Shown here: piece after piece, positions 1 through 6,715 of the stretch | Layout of the letters: each line of letters opens with the position of its first letter | Numbering within the stretch: position 1 is the first letter of the stretch | Assembly: GCA_017303505.1 (NCBI GenBank) | Contig: JAFLCP010000064.1 | Coordinates: 1-40,315 of the forward strand | DNA length: 40,315 nucleotides | From: Planctomycetota bacterium | Lineage (GTDB): Bacteria > Planctomycetota > Planctomycetia > Pirellulales > Pirellulaceae | Direction: 5' to 3' | Position numbers and translations under genes: made by a program | Notes under the pieces: generated by a model | Database searches by the model: none | Told to the model about the DNA's origin: nothing | Seen by the model: only the letters and a program-made list of their open reading frames with translations

Positions 1-78
1 GTTCTAACGTTCATAACACTGGTTTCTTTCCATGGCATCACAAAGTCTCCTAAGACTCTGTGTTTACCCTAAAGTGTT

Positions 79-122
79 ACCTATGTCCTGAACCTGTGGC
101 GCCACCTATGTCCTGAACCTGT
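79..122. repeat. Tandem direct repeat, 19 nt, two copies
   Basis: The 19-nt word ACCTATGTCCTGAACCTGT occurs at 79-97 and again, identical, at 104-122 (period 25). No gene can be assigned in the first 120 bases; the plus frame open at base 1 closes after 23 codons. Short repeated words like this are often found at insertion-sequence ends, but there is no transposase in the window to support that, so the origin is left open. Confidence 0.6.
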
Positions 123-136
123 ACCAAGCAGGCTGG

Positions 137-341
137 ATGATCGGCTCAAACGCTGTAACACATCCAACGCGCCTAGCCTTCGGCGTACGGGTTAAACGAG
201 ACGGAACTCTAGGTGCGTGGGACTCGCCATCTTGGACAAACCCACACGCCGTTTGACGTCCGCAATGGCACCGCGCACAGGATGGGCTCAAACGCCACAA
301 CACATCCAATGCACCTAGCCTACGGCGTACGGGTTAAACGA
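137..341. repeat. Repeat cluster left of the AGE gene
   Basis: Two copies of a 38-nt arm (core CCTAGCC..CGGCGTACGGGTTAAACG) lie at 163-200 and about 305-341. Each is preceded by GGCTCAAACGC and ACACATCCAA. The bases between them (about 210-300) match the interior of the foldback units on the other side of the AGE gene, including ACACGCCGTTTGAC and CACAGGATGGGCTCAAACGC. This is thus a partial copy of the family seen at 1723-2432. No open frame in it looks like a protein. Confidence 0.8.
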
Positions 342-484
342 TCCGCGACAGCGGGTGACTGCGGTACACCAAGTGCAGCGTTCAAAAAATGTGTAGGATA
401 TAGATAGTGATCCGGACATTGGGTTGGTTTCCCCTCAGCAGAAACCAACGAGCAGACAGTTTTTTTTGGGCATGATGCTTTCAC
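342..484. other. Upstream region of the AGE gene
   Basis: This short non-coding leader lies between the repeat cluster and the epimerase start. It contains a T9 run at about 460-468 and no recognisable RNA gene. No promoter with convincing -35/-10 spacing was found. Confidence 0.4.
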
Positions 485-1693
485 ATGACTTCGATCGATA
501 GTTTTTCCGCGAGACAATTTCGCGATCTGTTTCGCAGCACGTTGCTGAACAATGTACTTCCATTTTGGCTTCAGCATGGTTTTGATCGCGAGCATGGAGG
601 TATTATCACCTCTCTCGATCAAGACGGGAAGGTTCTAGACACGGATAAGTCCATTTGGTTTCAAGGGCGGACCGCTTGGATGTATGCCACTGCCGCCAAA
701 ACCTATGGGCCCCATGAAGGTTGGCTCAACTTTGCTCACTCGTGTTTAGATTTTATCGAACGGCATGCAACGGGTCCTGATGGGAAACTTTACTTCACGG
801 TGACTCGCGACGGCAAGCCATTGCGGATGCGACGATACGTGTACAGCGAAGCTTTCGCGGCGCAAGGCAATGCGGCGATGTACCGTGTGACGCAAGAAAA
901 GGTTTTCCTGGATCGCGTGCTGAAGTACTTGGGGCAGTATTTGAGATACTCGTTTACGCCAGGTCTGATTCCACCCAAAGTAGATGCTAATACACGCCCC
1001 ATGGTTGGATTAGGCCCCTACATGTTTGCGTTGCATATATGCAGCAACACCTTGGAAATCGCAGGCGATGTCGAAGTTGCCGGTAAACGCTGTTCCGAAT
1101 GGATCGAGTGGAGCATTCATTCGATTAAGCATTTCTTTTATAAGCCTGACCTCGATGTGCTGCTCGAAACGGTGGGCGAAAGTGGAGAGATCTTAGATCA
1201 CTTTGATGGTCGAACATTGAATCCAGGTCATGCTATTGAATGTGCTTGGTTTATGATGCATGAAGGCATGAGGATTTCCCGGGCGGAATGGATCGAGTTG
1301 GGCTGCAAGATCTTGGATGCGATGTGGAAGCGAGGTTGGGATCAAGAGCACGGGGGCATCTACTACTTTCGTGATTTGAACTCAGGGCCGGTGCAGGAAT
1401 ACTGGCACGACATGAAGTTCTGGTGGCCACAATGCGAAGCGTTGATCGCTAATCTGTTGGCATATCGACTCACCTCGCATAGCCGTTATCTGAAGCAATT
1501 TCAGCAATTAGCCGTTTGGAGCTTTGAGCATTTCGCCGATCCCCAACATGGTGAGTGGTACGGTTATTTGCATCGCGACGGCACACCGTCGGTGCGTTTG
1601 AAAGGGAATATGTGGAAAGGTCCCTATCATCTGCCACGCATGCTTTGGTACTGTGAACAGTTACTGTCCAAAATGTTGGCCGAGACAATCTAG
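485..1693 (+). CDS. N-acylglucosamine 2-epimerase (AGE) family protein
   Basis: The 402-residue product has the length of the AGE/RENBP superfamily, whose (alpha/alpha)6-barrel enzymes interconvert sugar epimers or aldose/ketose pairs (N-acyl-glucosamine/mannosamine, mannose/fructose, cellobiose/glucosyl-mannose). Family signatures are visible: NPGH with His249, the stretch EYWHDMKFWWPQCEAL near residues 305-320, and KGPYHLPR with His382; the two histidines correspond to the usual catalytic pair. There is no signal peptide, so it should act in the cytoplasm. The first ATG (485) is used; no strong Shine-Dalgarno is seen. The gene stands alone, between two clusters of the same repeat family (137-341 and 1723-2432), so context does not reveal the substrate. 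The superfamily call is firm; the exact reaction is open. Confidence 0.9.
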   Translation: MTSIDSFSARQFRDLFRSTLLNNVLPFWLQHGFDREHGGIITSLDQDGKVLDTDKSIWFQGRTAWMYATAAKTYGPHEGWLNFAHSCLDFIERHATGPDGKLYFTVTRDGKPLRMRRYVYSEAFAAQGNAAMYRVTQEKVFLDRVLKYLGQYLRYSFTPGLIPPKVDANTRPMVGLGPYMFALHICSNTLEIAGDVEVAGKRCSEWIEWSIHSIKHFFYKPDLDVLLETVGESGEILDHFDGRTLNPGHAIECAWFMMHEGMRISRAEWIELGCKILDAMWKRGWDQEHGGIYYFRDLNSGPVQEYWHDMKFWWPQCEALIANLLAYRLTSHSRYLKQFQQLAVWSFEHFADPQHGEWYGYLHRDGTPSVRLKGNMWKGPYHLPRMLWYCEQLLSKMLAETI

Positions 1694-1722
1694 CCAACAC
1701 AGCCATACATTTGCGAGGTGTC

Positions 1723-1965
1723 CTCGTTTAACCCGTACGCCGCAGGCTAGGTGCGATGGACTCGTTCGACCGTTTGAGCCTAACATGCAGCCAGCATTCT
1801 CTTCTGCTCTCCTTACTCCTCACTACCCTCTTCTCTCGCGCAGCGCAGGCTAGGTGCGTGGGACACGCCATCTTGCAGAAGCCGACACGCCGTTTGACCA
1901 CCCATGGCACCGCGCACAGGATGGGCTCAAACGCTGTAGCACATCCAACGCGCCTAGCCTTGGCG
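1723..1965. repeat. Foldback repeat unit 1 (right arm truncated)
   Basis: This is a 243-bp relative of the unit that follows. Its left 38-nt arm (1723-1760, starting CTCGTTTAACCCGTACGCC) is complete. The interior (a CT-rich stretch near 1790-1835, then GCGCAGCGCAGGCTAGGTGCGTGGGACACGCC-like sequence) is almost identical to unit 2. The right arm stops after CGCGCCTAGCCTTGGCG and lacks its outer TACGGGTTAAAC half, where unit 2 begins. That abrupt joint suggests insertion of, or recombination with, the neighbouring copy. Confidence 0.75.
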
Positions 1966-2228
1966 CTCGTTTAACCCGTATGCCGTAGGCTAGGCGCGTT
2001 GGACTCGTAGCAGCGTTTGAGCCCAACATGCAGCCAGCATTCTCTTTTGCTCTCCCTACTCCTCACTAACCTCTACTCTCTCGCGCAGCGCAGGCTAGGT
2101 GCGTGGGACACGCCATCTTGCAGAAGCCGACACGCCGTTTGACCTCCGTAATGGAACCGCCCACAGGATGGGCTCAAACGCTGTAGCATATCCAACGCGC
2201 CTAGCCTGCGGCATACGGGTTAAACGAG
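1966..2228. mobile_element. MITE/REP-like foldback element, 263 bp
   Basis: The two ends are inverted copies of one 38-nt arm: 1966-2003 pairs with 2191-2228 with a single mismatch. After a symmetric 7-nt gap on each side a second perfect 15-bp inverted pair follows (2011-2025 with 2169-2183, core CAGCGTTTGAGCCCA). The arms therefore span about 60 bp, around a centre of roughly 140 bp without coding potential. The structure fits a non-autonomous foldback (MITE- or REP/BIME-like) element. No transposase is present nearby, and clear target-site duplications were not seen because neighbouring copies abut it. Confidence 0.65.
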
Positions 2229-2432
2229 ACCGCGACGCGGCCAGCGTCACATGATACGTCAAACGTTATTTCGAGCACGTTAGGATGGCGAGTCCAACGC
2301 ACCTAGCCTGCGGCATACGGGTTAAACGAGACCGCTGCGCGGCCAGCGTCACATGAGGCGTCAAACGCTATTTCGAACACGTTTGGATGGCGAGTCCAAC
2401 GCGCCTAGCCTGCGGCGTACGGGGTAAACGAG
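2229..2432. repeat. Two 102-bp tandem repeats carrying the 38-nt arm
   Basis: Copies at 2229-2330 and 2331-2432 are each exactly 102 bp and differ at a limited number of positions. Each begins ACCGC, continues GCGGCCAGCGTCACATGA, and ends with the 38-nt arm (2293-2330 and 2395-2432) in the same orientation as the right arm of the upstream foldback unit. They contain no open frame. They look like local duplications of the outer part of the repeat family. Confidence 0.8.
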
Positions 2433-2442
2433 ACCAACGTGA

Positions 2443-2487
2443 CCAAACGAAAACCGGGAGGTGCAGCTCAGTAGCTGAACCTCCCGG
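2443..2487 (-). terminator. Rho-independent terminator of the outer-membrane-type gene
   Basis: CCGGGAGGT (2454-2462) pairs with ACCTCCCGG (2479-2487); after one mismatch, CAGCT and AGCTG pair inside around a 4-nt loop, giving a 14-bp GC-rich stem. Read on the minus strand the hairpin is followed by TTTTCGTTT. It lies about 57 bp past the stop at 2544, in the right place to end that transcript. It also shields the gene from the repeat cluster beyond. Confidence 0.8.
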
Positions 2488-2543
2488 CGAGAGGAATCTT
2501 GTGCCTTGCCGTGGCTTCTTGCGTGACTAACTCTGGCGGAGGT

Positions 2544-3680
2544 TTAGTAACGGAAGATCAAGTCAACGGTCAAGCGGTCTTCCAACAGACCTTTGCGTTC
2601 GGTCAATGGGAATTCGTAAGCAATGCCCAACTCAGTGTTGCGGCGTGGCTTCAACTTAGCACCCACAGCTTGTGTGACCAAGTCGTTGCCAGTTACACCA
2701 GCAGAACCTAGGTTGAACAAGTCACCACCTTCAACTGGACCGAAAGCTGTACCACTGCTCATGTAGTGATACCAGTTCACTTCGGTGAACGCATAGATTG
2801 GGCGGTCGCCGATTTGACGGTCCCAATGGTTCGACCAATAGGCAACTTGGTTTTCAGCATTGTCATCGTTTGGAACGCGGATACCGGTTGCACTGATCCA
2901 GTGAGCTTTCTGACCGAGGCGTGTACCACCGGTTACGAAGAAGTTCCATTCGCCGCTACCATTGCCTTGCAACGAACGATTCGAGCCCATTGGGATTTCA
3001 TAAGTGAAACCTGTGGACAACAAACGGCCATTGTTCGTGTCACGGTACAAGTTGTATTTCAAACCTGCGTTGATGTCCGCATAGCCGCTATCCAAAATTG
3101 GGCTTTGGGTATCAATGAAGCCGTCTTTGGTTGCAATCAAACTCAAACGTTCGGTCAACGCCAAGCGGAATTGCATCGCTTACACGTTCACCGAGTTGCC
3201 AAGCAAAGAGTCTGGCAAGTTATGGTGAATGAAGATGAAGCGAGCTTCGGTCAAGTTACGTGGATCTTCGAAAAATACTGGGTTGGTCATCGGGCTGATG
3301 AAGTCATCGAAGCAATGATCGCTTCGCTTGACAATGCCGTAGCCCAACAAACCAGTGTCACAGCCCATCGCGTCACAAGCTGAATCGCATCCAGCATCGC
3401 AACCACCGAACAGACCACTTAGCAAACCACCGCTTCCACAGCCACAACTATCGCAACTGCCATCATCGCAGTTGTTCAAGTCGCAGTTCACTCCCGTGTC
3501 GTGGCAACCTGCTTGCACAACAGCGGAATCAAAATCAGTCGTGTCGACTGCAGCACTGGTTCGGGCGGCACGGGCCGGTGAACCAGCTTCAACAGTGGTG
3601 GCTGCGAGAGGGAGCGCTACAGCTCCCAACATGCAGCTTACCAATGTCTTTACAAATCTTGTTTTCAATGTCATCCCCAT
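2544..3680 (-). pseudogene. Secreted planctomycete outer-membrane-type protein interrupted by one in-frame TAA
   Basis: Two minus-strand open frames, 3680-3180 (166 aa) and 3176-2544 (210 aa), are in the same frame, separated only by TAA (3182-3180) and one GCG codon. Joined, they read as one protein: a signal peptide, a Cys/Gly/Asp-rich linker (about residues 57-107), then a conserved domain starting near SDHCFDDFISPMTNPVFFEDP and running through MQFRLALTERLSLIATKDG to a C-terminal beta-rich part ending LTVDLIFRY. From memory of this planctomycete family the interrupted position is normally Tyr in a NVxYAMQ-like context, so one substitution would create the stop. The ATG just after the stop could allow reinitiation, but that product would have no export signal. 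The better start is probably ATG 3674, with AAGG 9 nt upstream; 3680 is only 3 nt from it. A terminator follows. Alternatives are a sequencing error or real loss of function. Confidence 0.75.
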
Positions 3681-4199
3681 ACACCTTTCTCAGGCGCTCC
3701 CTCTAGGCCTAAAACTCCATTTCGATCGCATGTGCTATTTTGGCTCACACGATTGCCAGATCCCGAATTACGGTGTCGCAGCGCCTAAGGTGATCGACGA
3801 ACCAACAGAACTTCTTGAGAATCGTTCACTAACAATTAGGGTGGTGAAAGCGCTTTTTGGATAAGAATGTAAAGGTTTAACGGCTGCGAAAGAGGGATAG
3901 TTGAATGCCCGTTTTGCCTTGTTTTTACTGCGTTTTTTCGCACACTTTGCACACCTCTGCCCCTGTGCCTGATCCGCACACGGCAAACCACCGCACGCAT
4001 CCCTGTACACTACTTTTACGCTGCTAAATCGGCAGCTCTACACACTCGTAAGGGATGCCTGGAACGCTTAAGACCTCTGTGCCCGAAGCTCAAAAGAACG
4101 GGTTCTACAGCCCTTTTGCTGTTCGCGCATCCCCAAAAGAGTGTCGCTTACAGCGTCAACTCCGCTGCGAGCCATGTAGCGAGATTGGGTGGCTCCGCA
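3681..4199. other. Intergenic region, about 520 bp
   Basis: This lies between the outer-membrane-type gene and the 3' end of the P-type ATPase gene, both on the minus strand. Open frames here have no recognisable protein character. It must contain the promoter of the outer-membrane-type gene and the end of the ATPase transcript. A short AT-tract palindrome-like word (GCGTTTTTTCGC, near 3930) is present. I saw no RNA gene or convincing terminator. Confidence 0.4.
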
Positions 4200-6476
4200 C
4201 TAGCGTCTCAAGAGTCGCATGCTATTGAAAATAACTAGCAACGACGCACCCAGATCGGCTGCAATGGCGCCCCATAAGGTTGCCGTTCCCATAAGGGCCA
4301 ACAGGGCAAAGAAAACTTTTATTCCAACCGCGAGCCCAATATTCTGTCGAATGATCGACAGCATACGACGGGATAGATCGACCAGCCACACGAGGCTATG
4401 CAGGTCGTTGTTAATCAACGCCACATCCGCCGTTTCTAAAGCGACGTCGGTTCCTGCTCCCATCGCGATGCCAAGATCAGCAGCTGCTAAAGCCGGCGCA
4501 TCGTTGATGCCATCGCCCACCATGGCCACGCAGTTATTGGGCCCCGACATCGACTTCAAGAAATCCACCTTCCCCTGCGGCAACATGCCACCTTGGTATT
4601 CGGTGATACCCAACTCCCGGGCGATGTTGGCCACCGCTTCTTGATGATCACCACTGAGCAAAACCACCGAACGCATACCACGCTGCTGCAGTTCGGTGAC
4701 AACATTCTTGGCTTCCGAGCGAACACGGTCCCGGAGCGCCATAGCACCGCACAAATGACGGTCACTGCTCAGCACGACAATCGAATAGCCTTGTTTCCGC
4801 CAGCGTTCGATGATCTCAACGGCAGACGTCGGCAGGGTATGGAAATTCAAATGATAGTCCAAGGAGCCGATGCGATACGTTTTACCATTCCATTCACCAG
4901 ACGCTCCAGAACCAGGTACCGCGACGAAATTTTGCAAGTCTGGAATTGTTATCCCATGCTCTTTGGCGTAGGCGGAAATTGATTTGGCTAGCGGGTGTTC
5001 GCTTCGCGCAGAGACCGCACCGAATCGCATCAATAACTCGTTCGTCCCATGCTCGCTAAAGTCGGCTACCTCCACAACCTCGGGTGCGCCCCAAGTAAGT
5101 GTCCCCGTCTTGTCAAAAGCGATCGAATTCACTCTTCCAACGCGTTCCAGTGCTTGCCCACCTTTCACCAAGATGCCATATCGCGCCGCCGAAGATAATG
5201 CCGATACAACGCTCACAGGCGTCGAAATGACTAGAGCGCAAGGACAAGCAATTACCAACAATGCCAGCCCATTATAGACGGCATCTGAAACGCCCTCACC
5301 CCAAGCCAACCACCGAATGATTACCGTGAATAGAGCCAAGACCAACACGGCAGGCGTGTAATAGCGGGCGAATTGTTCCACCCAGGTTTCATACTCACCC
5401 TTCTTCGCCTGATGCTCACTTACCAAGCGAATAATGCGGGAAAGTTGTGTATCGTCAGCAGTCCGAGTTGACGCGATAGTCAATGTCGATGGTCCATTGA
5501 TGGTACCGGCGTAAACGCCATCTCCAATGTTCTTGAAAACGGGAAAGCTCTCGCCTGTAACTAATGATTCATTGATTTCACCTCGGCCAGATACAACTTC
5601 GCCATCTAGGTTAATTCGTTCGCCAGGACGGACAATGAAACGTGTTCCAATCGGCAGTTGTTCCGCAGCGACTTCCATTTCTTTTCCACTGGAATCAATG
5701 GTCCTTACCTTGGCGACGTCATCTCTGAGTAAATTATCAATGGCACGTCTCGCCCGATAAACACTCCACGCTTCGAGTTGAAGCGAGAGTGCGTAGAGAA
5801 AGGCAACAGTCGCTGCCTCGGTCCACTGATTTAATGCGATCGCTCCCAGAATTGCAATGAACATCAAAGCGTTCATATCCAAACGCAAATTGCGAATCGA
5901 ATACCAAACCTTGGTTACCACGGTGGCAGAACTGAAAAGAATCGTAAGACTCAACAGCCCGCGCGTTAGCCCATGGATCGTAGCAGCTTCCGACCATAAC
6001 ACTTCCACCTTGCCGCTCAGCCATACTTCCGCGATAAACGATCCCACAAAGAAAATGGCCGAGGTCGCTACGGCAAAAATTTTCCACTGGCTTAAGAGCG
6101 TTGAAGTGCTGGGCTTTGCGTTGTTGATCACTCGAGCTGTCATGCCCGTTTGAGCCACTCGTGAAATGATCTGCTCATCGCTGATTGACTGCGCCGTTGG
6201 GAGAATGATCAACTCGCCGCGGATCACATTAAAAGCTAAATGCTGATCGCCTCCAACCAACGGGCCAAGCGCATCCTTGAGGACTCGCACCTCTTCAACA
6301 CAATCTAATCCCACTACCTCAAAACGTCTTCCCAATTGTCCTGATGTTGAATGAACCTCGGCTTGATGAGTCAAAGAGGAATGACCAGCATGGTGCACTT
6401 CGGTCTCATGAGCGCAGCCATGACCACACTTCGAATGCTGTGGTGCGTCGGGATGGGAATGCGCGTGGTGGTTCAT
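4200..6476 (-). CDS. P1B-type heavy-metal ATPase (Zn/Cd/Pb-type exporter)
   Basis: The 758-residue membrane pump uses ATP to export soft divalent cations from the cytoplasm. Visible in order: a His-rich N-terminus (11 His in the first 37 residues, plus Cys17 and Cys21); an HMA-like domain starting at about residue 52 in which the usual CxxC is replaced by DCVEE; membrane segments from about residue 130; the CPC metal site (Cys411-Pro-Cys413) inside a transmembrane helix; the phosphorylation motif DKTGT with Asp455; the SEHP loop; and the hinge GDGINDAP. CPC with a His-rich tail fits the Zn/Cd/Pb (ZntA/CadA) branch better than the Cu branch. The start is ATG 6476, just before the His-rich block. 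No MerR or ArsR regulator is adjacent, so the inducing metal is not evident. Class call is firm; specificity is inferred. Confidence 0.93.
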   Translation of the reverse strand: MNHHAHSHPDAPQHSKCGHGCAHETEVHHAGHSSLTHQAEVHSTSGQLGRRFEVVGLDCVEEVRVLKDALGPLVGGDQHLAFNVIRGELIILPTAQSISDEQIISRVAQTGMTARVINNAKPSTSTLLSQWKIFAVATSAIFFVGSFIAEVWLSGKVEVLWSEAATIHGLTRGLLSLTILFSSATVVTKVWYSIRNLRLDMNALMFIAILGAIALNQWTEAATVAFLYALSLQLEAWSVYRARRAIDNLLRDDVAKVRTIDSSGKEMEVAAEQLPIGTRFIVRPGERINLDGEVVSGRGEINESLVTGESFPVFKNIGDGVYAGTINGPSTLTIASTRTADDTQLSRIIRLVSEHQAKKGEYETWVEQFARYYTPAVLVLALFTVIIRWLAWGEGVSDAVYNGLALLVIACPCALVISTPVSVVSALSSAARYGILVKGGQALERVGRVNSIAFDKTGTLTWGAPEVVEVADFSEHGTNELLMRFGAVSARSEHPLAKSISAYAKEHGITIPDLQNFVAVPGSGASGEWNGKTYRIGSLDYHLNFHTLPTSAVEIIERWRKQGYSIVVLSSDRHLCGAMALRDRVRSEAKNVVTELQQRGMRSVVLLSGDHQEAVANIARELGITEYQGGMLPQGKVDFLKSMSGPNNCVAMVGDGINDAPALAAADLGIAMGAGTDVALETADVALINNDLHSLVWLVDLSRRMLSIIRQNIGLAVGIKVFFALLALMGTATLWGAIAADLGASLLVIFNSMRLLRR

Positions 6477-6715
6477 GATTGCCAGGGAAAATTCAATGGG
6501 ATTCGAGCTTGTGTTTATCGTAGAGCTTCACGAATACTCCATTATAGGCGCGCCTTTGCTGAGGGTGGGCATTACTAACCGCCGAACCCCCAGCAATTCA
6601 GACTTTTGCCTCTTCTCTGCCAGGGACTTTCTATTTCGTATTGAAGATGGGTAGAATTGGCAGCCTCACCGCAGAACTCCTCTCCCCTTTCCTGTTCCAC
6701 AAGGATCATTAGGCA
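6477..6715. promoter_or_regulatory. Divergent intergenic region between ATPase and hydrolase genes
   Basis: This 239-bp stretch separates two divergently read genes and must carry both promoters. It contains the palindrome GGCGCGCC near 6547-6554. No promoter hexamers with proper spacing were convincing by eye, and no gene was found in it. Confidence 0.3.

Noticed and set aside
137-2432. Possible CRISPR array from the recurring 38-nt arm
   Set aside because: Copies occur in both orientations, with unequal spacing (102 to over 200 bp) and spacers that are themselves repeated; no cas genes are nearby.
2766-3864. Plus-strand open frames of 205 and 169 codons
   Set aside because: They lie antisense to the outer-membrane-type gene, are low in recognisable motifs (the second is Pro/Gln/Ser-rich as the mirror of the Cys-rich linker), and have no ribosome-binding site of note.
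3700-4199. Possible small RNA or tRNA in the gap before the ATPase gene
   Set aside because: No cloverleaf, CCA end or T-loop motif was found on either strand, and no clear promoter-terminator pair.
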